Assembly: GCA_014706385.1 (NCBI GenBank)
Contig: JACGZH010000004.1
Location: forward strand, 186,001-250,000
Source of the DNA: Phaffia rhodozyma
Taxonomy: Eukaryota > Basidiomycota > Tremellomycetes > Cystofilobasidiales > Mrakiaceae
Reading direction: 5' to 3'
DNA: 64,000 nt
The notes below the pieces were generated by a model. The model did no database searches. It worked only from the letters and a program-made list of their open reading frames with translations, and was not told the DNA's origin. The stretch's first letter is position 1. The number at the start of each line of letters is the position of its first letter. Below, in pieces: positions 22,866 through 33,795 of this stretch. A program made the position numbers and the translations under genes.

Positions 22866-24377
22866 CTACTTCTTGGCGGGCTCTTCAGGCTTAGGAGCCT
22901 GAATTTTGAATGACTGTATGAATAAGAAGGAAAAAAGAAAGTCAGCGACCACAAACGAGATGAGATGCATACAAGATGGTACACATCGAGACATACCTCA
23001 GGCGTAGACTCCACACCGGGTCCGTTCTGTTCCCAAGGACTGGCAGACTCAAAGTTTCTGAATGCCTGAGTTAACTGTAGCGGTTCGTAGACGACTCGTT
23101 TCTTCTCCTCGTCGTATCGGACCTCGGTGTACCCCTGAGATCGATCAGGGGATGACTCGTCAGCTAGTGTATTAATACCGAGTAGGAGATGAAGAAGAAG
23201 AAGGAATGAATCAGACCACATACAGTGAGGGGGAAATCCTTTCGAAGAGGGTGTCCCTCAAAACCTAAAAGGCACCCAACGGTCGAGATGATCGGGTTAG
23301 CATCGGTGAATGACACATGGCAGGAATGATCTCTCGGCTCATTCTACAGCTCATCTTTGGAGCTGGCATCTAAGGACAACCGTAAGACGTACCATAATCC
23401 GTCAAAACTCTTCTGAGATCGGGATGTCCGACGAAGAAGACTCCAAACATGTCCCATACCTCCCGCTCATACCAATCGGCTCCTCTGAAGAGAGATGTGA
23501 TCGAAGGCACTGGTGACACTTCATCCGCCCACGTCTTGACTCTGATTCGAGCTTGGTGTTGGATGGAAAGAAGGTTGTATACCACCTGTGGATGCAAACA
23601 AGAAAAAAAAAGAGGAAGGGGAAAAGAAAAGTCAAATTAACTTCTCCTTGCCAGACTCAGGACATAGAGATGAAGGGAAAACAGCCAGGAAGAGAAGAAA
23701 ACAAACCTCAAACCGGTTTGTCCTAGAAGGATAATCGACAGCAGTGATGTCCATCACACTCTTAAAGTATGTTTGAGAGTGATCTCTCAGGAAGTGTATG
23801 ACGGGCACGATCCCGTCAGGAGCAGTGTACAAGACGAGCTCGTCCTTGTATACTGAGAACTGTGAGATGTACTTTGGCATGCACGACAAAAGGTACTGAA
23901 AGAATACTAGCGATCAGTCGAAGCAGCAGAGAAAAAGCGGCAAACTCAAACACAGAAGAGTACAGAAGAACAAGACATGGTGAACGGATCAATCAAACAC
24001 ATACTTGACCATATACGTGAAGCCCATCGGCGGTCGTCTTGGACTTGAGAGCAGGATTGACTCCAGCCGGCTCTTGAAACGGAGCAACCGATGGCTCGGC
24101 TGACAATCCAGAAACAGAAGCAGAGACGAAACAAAGACATATGAGGATCAGTCTGCAAGGAGTGGATGAACGATTGGAATGAATCCATCAAGAAAAGCTG
24201 ATCTCCTTCTCATGAATCAAGTTCTTAATTCTAAGAGGAAACGCGAAGAAACTCACCCATCCGTTTGATGGCAGACACGCTCAGAGCCTTCCTACCTACG
24301 ATCGAAGACGACAGAGGAGCAGCAGAACGAAGCGTCCTAGCCAGTTTCAAGGATGCTTGGAGGGTAGATCTGGACAT
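22866..24377 (-). CDS. NDUFS3: Complex I 30 kDa subunit (NDUFS3 family)
   Basis: NADH:ubiquinone oxidoreductase peripheral-arm subunit. The start, [19 protein letters not shown], is Arg/Ser/Leu-rich and lacks acidic residues, as in a mitochondrial presequence. The core reads [15 protein letters not shown], then a [20 protein letters not shown] region, then the family signature [16 protein letters not shown] with [13 protein letters not shown]. The following exon supplies the RKDFPLTG type segment and [20 protein letters not shown]. The C-terminal exon ends KPEEPAKK. About seven exons with GT-AG borders. Length near 280-290 residues fits a fungal precursor. The presence of complex I argues against a Saccharomyces-type yeast. 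It diverges from the TMEM205-like gene with only about 255 bp between starts. Confidence 0.93.
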
Positions 24378-24632
24378 TTCTGGACTAGTGGAAGAAGAAA
24401 AGAGATATGGAAGGAGCTCAAGAATTGGCTGATGTGGAGTTTAGGCCAAAGATGGGCGACAACTCAAACGGGGCTCACCCCGTTGGACAAGGCGAGCGTG
24501 TTTTAACCCTAGCTCGATCAGGATTAGGTAATGATCAATCCTCCACCTTCCGATGAGATCAGACAGATCGAGAGAACATATGCCTTACGTTCTACTGGAT
24601 CTCGAACACTTGTTATCACACCCATCTCCACC
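24378..24632. promoter_or_regulatory. Compact bidirectional promoter, complex I subunit and TMEM205-like gene
   Basis: Only about 255 bases separate the two divergent ATGs, so both core promoters must lie here. No clear TATA box was seen on either strand. Confidence 0.45.
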
Positions 24633-25555
24633 ATGTCTATGATTTACCCAACGTCCGTCAGCCTCTCAATGATCGGAGGACTCTTCAATGGTCGATCGGC
24701 CCATTTGCTCGCGTTCGCATACTCTTTTGGGCTGAATACCTGGCAAACGTTTGCCGGTGGAATCCTGGCCTACAAGGCATTGCGTGAGTATAATATATGC
24801 TTTTACACTTGAGTTCGACATATTGTTTGGAACTCTGGAGCTTACGGGGGAGACGATCGGATCGAAGCTCGAATCAACTTTAGAAACCTCCAGAACAAGA
24901 TCTTCCCGATCTACTTTTTGACAAAGTAAGTTGGTGTATCACATTCAGAAGAAGCAGATGAATGAGAAGAGAAGCCTGATGGGTGGTCGACAATGTTCAA
25001 CAGCTCGATCGCAGCGGCCGTCATGCTGGGATCTCAGGTGTACCGACACCCTTTGAAGCAGTCAATTTTCACTCTCTCCTCTCCTGAGTCTTTCCAGGCG
25101 GTGTCGCTTGGACTGAATCTGGCATTCTACGTCCTGAACGCGCTCTGGATCGGACCATTGACCACAAAGGTTATGTTCCAGCGGGCGAAACTCGAGAAGG
25201 AGGAGGGCAAGTCGTACAGTGATGACGGGGTCAGTTGTCGTTCCGATCTCTTCCTTTTAGTTTGTCTACTGTGAGAGGAAGCTGATTGGAGATGGTGCCG
25301 CTACAATGTTCTTCCTTGTTTGATGCTATAGATATCTGAGGAAATGAAGGTCCTGAACAGCAGTTTTTCCAAACTTCATGGAGGTATGTTCCAGAAATCA
25401 TGTCAGACTTGATTGTCTCGAGCTGCGTTTGTTGACAGTGTCAACTTCTTCTTTTCTCTCTGGGTATCGGATTGGTAGTATCCTCTTTGCTCAATCTGGG
25501 TGCATTGATCGTGACGACGGTGCATGGACTATGGATTGCAAACTACGGTCTTTGA
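24633..25555 (+). CDS. TMEM205-like (DUF4149) membrane protein
   Basis: Small multi-pass membrane protein. ATG at 24633 (MSMIYPTSVSLSMIG). The conserved family block SFGLNTWQTFAGGILAYKAL is followed by NLQNKIFPIYFLTNSSIAA, a helix with SLGLNLAFYVLNALWIGPLTT, a short charged loop (FQRAKLEKEEGKSY) and a C-terminal helix ending LWIANYGL. About five exons; the exon 2 border is read as an acceptor ending TGGAG near 24840, which leaves an extra acidic stretch (GGDDRIEARI) before the NLQNK motif. That stretch replaces the usual short PRQQF-type link, so the border needs transcript support. Length is about 190 residues. Human TMEM205 is linked to cisplatin resistance; the fungal role is unknown. Confidence 0.75.
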
Positions 25556-26456
25556 AGAGCTATTCTGTATATCAGTTTTCTTGTTCTATTTCCTTTTCCT
25601 TAATTGGAAAGGTCGCATCCTTGGCTTTTCACACGGAACGTGTTTGTAGCATGAACAGAATGGATAAATGTGCTTCCTTATCTGATGTGTTGGAGTGTCT
25701 GATAATCTCAAAATAAGATAATCGCGTTGCAATGACCGCAATCTCTACTGAGTTCACACACGTATGCAGTATTGGTAACCATAGGGGTGCAATGTTGGTC
25801 AGTTGCCTCATTTATCTACAGAAACTTATTTGATCTCGCTTTTGTGTTATTTCAGCTCTTGCCGACAGTCCGGAGAGAAAGAGAGAGTTTGAGTGCGGAT
25901 GAATGATCGTCAACAGCAATAGGTCTCCACTTGTATGAGAGCATTGGAAACAACGATATATGCACGCAAACGCACATGCACATGTACACACACACACACA
26001 CACACACGCACGTACACAGACCGTACATACAAACATACAAACACGGAGCATATATACAAATCCACAAAGCAAACCGAGACTCGAATGACAAAGAAGGAAA
26101 AGCAGTGATCAAAACAGACGGCCGAAGAAAGAACGGACTGTCACCGGATACAGAGAGGACGCCGATCGATTTTCCCCAAGGGGGACCGGCGCCGTCAAGC
26201 CTTACATATGCCAAATAACTCGGATGCGGCCCGCTTGGCAAAATGATTGTCTCCTTTTCGCCACTCTTCTGTTCCTTCTACATTTCGTCCGTCCGTTCGT
26301 TCGCACTGGTCGTTTAGGTTTCTACCTTATTCTCTCTACCTTCCATCTCTGTAGATCAGAAAAAAAAAAGATCCTGTTTGTTGGGACTTTTGATACCTTG
26401 TTCTTCTGAAACCCTTCCTCTCTTTCAACCATCGACCGAAATCTACAAATAATTAA
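25556..26456. other. Intergenic, with CA microsatellite
   Basis: Holds the 3' flank of the TMEM205-like gene and the promoter of the glucanosyltransferase gene. Apart from a CA run and a pyrimidine-rich leader (26245-26445), nothing gene-like was seen. Confidence 0.55.
25985..26008. repeat. CA dinucleotide repeat
   Basis: About eleven tandem CA units, embedded in a wider CACA/ACGC-rich stretch up to about 26046. Confidence 0.8.
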
Positions 26457-29412
26457 ATGAAACCCTACTCGACAATAACGTTGGGATCGATCGTGGCCTC
26501 ATCTCTGTTGAGCGCCCTGTTAGGCACGCGTCCGGTCAACGCTCTTCCTGCGATCTCTCGGGTTGGAAGGTGAGTAGTCCTGTTGACCTCTCTCCATCTT
26601 TCTTTTCTCTCATAGGCGTTGTTCGTTGCTCGTCCGAATTCAGACAAAATCGAGTAACCGAGTTACAACAGATGAAACGGGCGTAAGACCGAAAGATCGC
26701 TTACTCGATACTTTTTTCCTTTTCTTCTCGAATCGGTCCAAACGCGATCCGGGTAGATATCTATATGATGAGTCTGGTACACGGTTCTTCATCAAGGTTG
26801 GTCTCCATCCGTTCTGCCACCTCTTTTGTCTATAAGTTTCGCGCGTTCAACAGAGACGAAACATCTGACCCTGTTTACGTGTGTATGTGGGTGTGTGCGT
26901 GTGGGTGTGTGTTTGCTTGGACCTGACAGGGAGTCGCTTACCAAGAACAAGGCACAATATCGGACCAAAGCGAAGAAGGCCAAGCAAAGTTAGTCTCACT
27001 CGCCTCTTCAACATCCTTTCTCTTTCTTTCTTCTCTCGTTTTCTATTCGAAGTAGAGCGCGCTCATGCTGATCGGTGGTTTCCTTCGCTAAAACGAAAGT
27101 GGCGGGTTTCCTGAACCGTCGTCGTATGTAGATCCGCTTGCAGATGCGTCAGCCTGTCGGCGTGACTTGCCTTACCTCCAACAACTAGGTGTCAACGCGG
27201 TCAGAATCTACTCTGTTAATGCCAGTCTGGATCATTCAGAGTGCATGTCGCTCTTTGAGGGTGAGTTTTGCCTCACTTGTTAACACGACAAACACAACCA
27301 CAGCCAAGCTGACAGGCTCGGATACTATGTTTGTTTTGGGCGATGATGCAGGCGCGGGGATATATACAATCATCGATCTATCGCTTCCTCAGAACGGGTC
27401 TATCAACCGAGCGTCCCCTGCTTGGACAACAAACCTGTTGGACCTCTACACGACAACAATTGAGGTTTTCAATCAATATGACAACGTCCTCGCCTACAAC
27501 ATCGGGTATGTTCCTCTCCCCGCGCCAACTCTTGTCTCTATGGCTTCGCCGGGTCGGTCTGCTAACTCTCAGATTCGTTGGATGTATGCTGTGTCTCGGA
27601 TCGTACAGAAACGAAGTTGTCACACTATCAAGTAACACTGACGTTTGTTACCCTTCATACTCCATTTCTGCCTTTCTTCTTACCATAGGACGCAATACTG
27701 ATCTCATCTTTTACTCAACGCCTTTCTTCTCTTCTAAAGACGGCGCCGTTCATCAAAGCTGCTGCCAGAGATACAAAGGCATTCATCAAGTCGATCAACT
27801 CGACTGCTCTTGTCGGCTATTCATCTACCGACGGCGACAACGAATGGCGAAGTAAGCCGTTTCTCCTCTTTCCCCTTGTCCGACATGGTTGCATCGTCTG
27901 ACACGGCACTTTTACGATCAGATCCATTGGCTACCTACCTCTCTTGCGCGAGTGACGAAACCTCGATCGACCTGTATGGACTGAACAACTACAGATGGTG
28001 TGGAGGCCAGACTTACAACAGTTCCGGCTGGTCAACAACAACCCAGCTCTACCAAAATTTGACGATACCTGCTTATTTCTCAGAATACGGGTAAGATCTT
28101 GCTTTGTCATCTTTCTTCTTCGTGGCCTTTTAGAACTCATTGAATGGGTGCTCTTCTCTGCCCATACCGGGCTTTTCTAGGTGCAATTCTGTAAGACCAA
28201 GGATTTGGGATGAGACGCCGGCATTGTATCAGGCCCCAGCTACCGATGTATGGTCGGGAGGAGTCGCATTCTCTTACTTCCCTGATTCTCGTAAGTCATG
28301 TTTCTTTTGTCACCTGTGATTTCCTTTCCTTCAACTTCTGACAGAAGGTTGATCATCTTGATACCTCCGTCCACGTGTAGAAAACTATGGGTTGATCACA
28401 TTGTCGAATGATAACACTTCAGTTGTTGTTTCTACCGAGGTAAGCTTTGACTCCTACACTAGTCTTTCACCGCCTCGCATTAAATTTGATTTTCTTTTGG
28501 GTGTTCATAACGTAGTTCACCAACTTGGCCGCCCGACTCAGTAACATTACCACTTCCAGTACGCCCACCCGAGCTTCTGTCTCCAACGCTCAGGCTCCTG
28601 CCTGCCCAACTGGAATCAGCGGTTTCGACGCCAGTATAAACCTGCCTAATACTCCGGACGAAAGCGTTTGCAATTGTCTCGAGCAGTCGGCCTTCCCTTG
28701 TGTAAGAACGGATACGGCTGCTAGGTTACCAACAGTCGTCGGCGCCTTATTGGACTATGGATGTTCCCTTCTTGGATCGACAGACCCGGGTGGAGCTTCT
28801 TGTGATAACATTGGGGCTAACGGTACCTCCGGATCGTACGGGGAGATTTCCTTCTGTAGTCCTGGTGAGCGCTTCTTTTGTCTATTCTTTTTCAAGACTT
28901 CTGCTTCCTGGAGCTGATCTATCTGGATCCGTCTCTTTTGTCATGTTTTCCTATAGACATCAAGTTGAGTTATGTGTTCAGCGCGTACTACGTTGCCCAA
29001 GGTTTCGATGCCCAGGCTTGTTCGTTTGCTGGAAATGCGACTCGGAACGCAAAGTATGTCGACTTTCTATTCATCTACCTCTCGTTGGTTGTTAGCTTCT
29101 TTATCAATCGTCCTGACTCGTCGCCGCAAACTTGTTCGAATACTTGACGTACGTAGCGCACCGACATCTGCCAACGCCGCCTCCAACGCCGCTCAGAGCT
29201 GTCTTGCCCGCCGACAATCTGACGGGGTTTTCACCCCCACCGTTGCCTCCACCACAACTATCTCGGCCACTAGAAGCTCGACATCGGCCGCTAGCGCAAC
29301 TGCCTCGAGCAGTGGGGGCGGTAGGCTGAACGAGGCAAGTCGATTTGGCATCGTCGGTTGGTTGAGCGTCGGTTTGCTTTCAGTTCTTGCAGGTGGAACT
29401 TTTGTTATTTAG
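26457..29412 (+). CDS. GAS1: GH72 1,3-beta-glucanosyltransferase with X8 domain, GPI-anchored
   Basis: Cell-surface enzyme that elongates beta-1,3-glucan by cutting and rejoining chains. A signal peptide follows ATG 26457 ([16 protein letters not shown]). The catalytic domain reads [56 protein letters not shown], then YNIGNEVV with the acid/base Glu and [10 protein letters not shown] with the nucleophile Glu, so both catalytic residues are present. A Cys-rich X8/CBM43 module follows ([12 protein letters not shown] to [11 protein letters not shown]), then a Ser/Thr linker and a hydrophobic GPI tail ([18 protein letters not shown]). About twelve exons; some borders had to be chosen by family alignment from memory, for example the acceptor ending CGAAAG near 27100 that gives [10 protein letters not shown]. 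It belongs to the X8-bearing Gas1/Gas2 branch rather than Gas3-5. Confidence 0.92.
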
Positions 29413-30075
29413 TTGATGTTGGACAAAAAACGCAAAAGGACGCTTTTGTACTTTATTTCCTTACGGATTCGCTTACCTTCTTGAGATTTAGTTGACTATG
29501 CACTCTTCCCCCCTCTCGTCGTTCCTTCCTTACTTCTCTCCCCTTCCTTTGTGACATCCACCCATCCTGCTTCGTATAAATCTGTGTAGTTTTATGAGCA
29601 ACAAACACCTTAATCGTGCAACCTTTCCTGCTTCCTATCTGGACTTTCTTGATCATCTTTATATTTCTTGCTATTTGCATATCAGTTTCTCCCATTATAT
29701 ATATTAAGGACTTTTCAACTTGTCCACGCTATGCTCTCATCGACTGTCTTGATTACTTCGCATCGCACCCGCTCAGGCGGATACAACTGCAAAGAGGAGC
29801 AATACCTGTCCTCAATCTACTTGTGCTTTATCTGTTGTTACAAAAAAGGAAAAAAAAGAGAACCCGTGAGAAACAAAAAAAGTTGGCAAAAATAGCGATG
29901 GTTCTCGGCTTTATAATAACTGTGATTGGCGGTGATGTCAGCGTGTTGAATAGTTGTCCGGACTTATCGCTGAACACTTGAAACCATAGCTCGGACTTAC
30001 GCGACCCCGACAAACGGGAACACAAAGATCCCACTTACATCCAGACCAGTTTGAATCTAGCAAAATCAAGGGAAA
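29413..30075. other. Intergenic, 3' flank of GH72 gene and P450 promoter
   Basis: Pyrimidine-rich and AT-rich sequence with an A-run near 29846-29882. No supported gene. Confidence 0.55.
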
Positions 30076-33000
30076 ATGGGATCCATTATTCAACTGGCTG
30101 TATCGCTCGTGGGTGTGTTCGTCTTGGCGAGGTTCGGTTATCAGTTTAGGAGGATTTATCTGCGCTCCCAGGTATGTTCTCAATCGACCAGATCGAACGG
30201 TGGAGGGTCGGAACAATGAATGGATGTGGGATAGTTGGTTCAGCGTGGTCCTCGATCCGTCCGTTCGTTCGACTGACTTCTGCTTCTTGGCTTTACCACA
30301 CTTGTGTCGATGCGGACCAACCTGCTCAATTGGCGAACGAACGACCGGATGACTGACATCGCAACCGATCAAACCCACCTACGATTCGGTTTCTCGATCG
30401 AACGCGGTGACTAGGTTACCACAATTCCTTCGATCTTTTTCCTGTTCGGTACACCATTGAGATTTTTCGTTCCGAACATACCCTTGATCAATCCGATCAA
30501 CCGAACGCACTGGGCCGTCCGGTTCGAAAGTTTGTCTTTGCTCTTCTGCGGACTGACTGTGTCGATTGAGTGAGAGCGGCCGAGGTTCTTACCACTCGAT
30601 TCTCCCATTCATTGGATATAGGATACAGACAAATTCAGTCATCCGTCTTCAAGACAGAAACTCCTTCGAAAGAACATTCCTCGATCTGGTTGGCTGATAA
30701 GATGGCGATCAAGACAGTCAGCACCAACAGGAAGTCCTGGGCAAAGCCGATACAGCTTTATAGGGTTCGTCTCATGTTTATCGTTCTTTTGTATCATTGT
30801 GGGGTTTTCACGTCTCAATACCAACTCCACCAATCTGTCTGTTGATTATATTTAAATACGTTTACTGGCAAATAGGTGCTAGATCTCTTTGGAAAGAACT
30901 TGGTCACGACAGAAGGTCCAGAATGGAAAGCTCATCGACGAATCGTTGGGCCTTCATTTTCTGAGGCAAGTCCTTCTTCTTTTCGAACCCGAGTGATATC
31001 ACCGTTAGCATACGAGCTTACCTTCAACGCGCTTACATGTGTGTTGCTACATAGGGTGTTTACAAGAGAGTATGGAACACGAGCCTGGTTGCGTTGGAGC
31101 AAATGTTTCAGACGGAAGGGTTGGCGGATCTGAAACCTGGAGAAGAAATACAAATAGAGGATGTGACGCATGTTACGATGCGTCTGGCTTTGGTTGTTAT
31201 CGGTACGTCTTCCTCCTTCCCTCGACCTGAACCTAACAGTGCGATGAGTGATGTAACCTCATGATGGTATCTGATGCTACTTTGACCATCCAGCTCGCGA
31301 GGCATTTAGCTTTGATATGGAGTATGACTCAAAGCGGGACACCAACGCTAAAAGTTTAGCCGGAGATCACACGATGAGCGCGGCCGATGCACTCGCGGTC
31401 GTTTCTCAAAGTACACTTGTCAAGGTGTTGTGTCCTAACGTAAGCCCATTTTCTTTTCTTCTCCCCGCTTGAGCTTCGATCCTCACAGTTCTCACGGCTG
31501 ATGTACTGTGCGCACATCATCAGTGGATGTACAAGATTCCGAACATTCCTTACGTCTCCGAAAGACTGGCCAAAATAAAAGATGCGTTCACCAACCTAGA
31601 TAACTACATGTTGGAGATGATGGCCGACCGGCGGGCGAGCAGTCTTGCAGGGGAAGAGGTCCGGTCGGATTTGTTTGATAGTCTGTGGAGAGCTGCCGAT
31701 GATAATCTAGATAAGCAGGTTGACGGAGAGACGAAATGGAGTTTCTCGGATCGAGAAGTTGTGGGAAATACATGTACGTCACTCTTCTCTTCGTTGTACT
31801 TTATTATGAAGTAAGGATGAATCCTAATTTCCAACTTTTGACACCTCTAACACCGTGATCCATTCAATATAGTCATCTTTTTATTGTAGATCCCTTTCGC
31901 ACAAAGCTTTTTGGTCACCAAGATATCTACTGATCGTTATTTTCTTAACATTTGATCCACAGAGCTGGGCATGAGACGAACGGTCACAGTAGGTTTAGCT
32001 TCTTGCCTCCTACCGTCAAATACCCCCTGGTTGTTTTTACTGATGGTCGTTTGTTTTTCCAGCAATGTAAGCCTAAGAATGAATTGATATTTATCTAGAC
32101 AATCTTTAACAGGCGCCGTTCTACAGGTCATTTGTCTTTGTAATGCTAGCGCTGCATCCTGAGAAACAAGTCGAACTCTTGGAGCACATCCTCACAGTTC
32201 TTCCTCGAGGTCGACAACCTGTGCGTCGTCTCTTTCTTTATCATTTGCTGTTATGTTCGATGTTCATTGTCAGATTGTCGATTTTGTTCGTTGTTTTTGG
32301 ATCGTAGATATATGAAGACTTCCAGAAGTTAACACATACCATGGCTGTACTCTACGAAACGTTGAGACTTTTCCCGGCCGTCGCCGTCATTCCCAAGGTC
32401 TCTAGTCAGTCTTGTCTTGTCTTATTTTACCTCTCTATCCACTTATCATTTATACAGATTCAATTCATTCATCCTTCGTTTTATAAAACAACTAATCTGA
32501 CCGTCACATATTTGTGACATTACCATTGAATAGCTGAAGACACAACACTCAAATACCAGGACATAGGGGGCGACAACGGAATCAAGACGATATTCGTGCC
32601 CAAAGGAACAGATGTCACCATTGACACACCTGCTTTGCACACTAATCGTACGTTCTTTATCGCTTTCATACAAGTAGCGCCACTAACTCTTAGCACAAGA
32701 TAATCATAGAGACTGACTTCAACTTCTGTCGAGTGACATAGCGCTCTACTGGAAGGACCCGTTGAGTTTTAAGCCAGAAAGGTTCTTGGAGGATTATGAG
32801 AAGGATGCGTTCATTCCGTAAGTCTCGAGAGAAAGGCATCTCGTCCTCTTATATAAGTCTACACAAAAAACTTGATCTTGGAACACGGCGGCTGTATTGC
32901 TAACAAGTTGCTTGCCTGGTCATCAAAAAAAGGTTTTCTGCTGGTCCTCGAGCATGTGTCGGACGTCGGTTCGCAGAAGGTTCGTTCTCGCAATTCATGT

Positions 33001-33222
33001 TGTCAACCCGACCTTTCACTCATGCCTGTCAGCTTTGTTCGACATCCAACAGTGTCCAACATGGTCTTCCTCTCACTTGTCGTTCGAGACTATGAGGTCG
33101 TTGCTATACCCCGGCCGGGTGAAACTGAGGAAGCGATGCGTGATAGGTTGGTGAGAGCGAAGCCGGTGCTGACGCTGACTCCTTGTGGTGCCGTCGATCT
33201 GATGTTCAAGCGACGAGCATGA
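30076..33222 (+). CDS. Cytochrome P450 monooxygenase, 16 exons including a 4-nt microexon
   Basis: Membrane-bound heme monooxygenase, presumably in the ER; substrate unknown. N-terminal anchor: QLAVSLVGVFVLARFG. Exons: 30076-30171, 30415-30529, 30622-30764, 30876-30965, 31055-31202, 31294-31439, 31524-31773, 31873-31885, 31963-31988, 32063-32066, 32127-32220, 32308-32404, 32534-32647, 32742-32817, 32933-32979 and 33053-33222. Together 1,629 nt, an exact multiple of three, giving 542 residues. Landmarks: helix C region GPEWKAHRRIVGPSFSE; I-helix LAGHETNGHTMSFVFVM; K-helix ETLR; PERF; heme loop FSAGPRACVGRR with the Cys ligand. The usual second Thr of the AGxET(T) motif is Asn. The intron after 30965 begins GC. 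Style is that of basidiomycete families such as CYP63/CYP5xxx; I would not assign a CYP number. No biosynthetic neighbours were seen. Confidence 0.9.
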
Positions 33223-33795
33223 TGTTCTCTAAGTATGTTGAAATCTGGACTTTGCATAACACCAGATGGAAATTGGCTGGATGTTGTTTGAGCCTCCCTC
33301 TCTCGCGCGCTTCCCTTCGCGTATTTTCTCCTTCTGTACCCTACTTGGATTGTACACTCGTCACTTTAGTGTTTCCTCACCTCATTAATCTACTCATCTG
33401 TTTATCATATGTATTTCTCCTCTACGGGTGTAATCGTCTGTATCGAATATGTATCGTCTCAACTTCTAATCTTGTTCCTTTATTTACTATGATGATCTTT
33501 CCTTTGAGACCCTCAACTCTCGAGAACAGAACTAACATAGAAGCATCAGACGAACCACATTTTGTATTTTTATAGAACGAGAAAGATACAGAAGACAATA
33601 TCCAGTTCTGTGAACTTTTTTTCCCCATTTCGTGCGATACGACGTAAAAAATAGACAAACTCAGGAGAGGTAGACGAAGAGAGAGGGAGAGAAAGAGAGA
33701 GAGAAAGGTAACAGATATAGCAGGACAGATTCAGACAAAGGGTCTCCTCATTAGTATACCTGAGAATCTGATTCTTCTCTGGCTGAAGGGCGCGT
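33223..33795. other. Convergent 3' flanks of P450 and U2A' genes
   Basis: AT-rich with a GA-rich block near 33672-33705. No gene seen. Confidence 0.55.
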
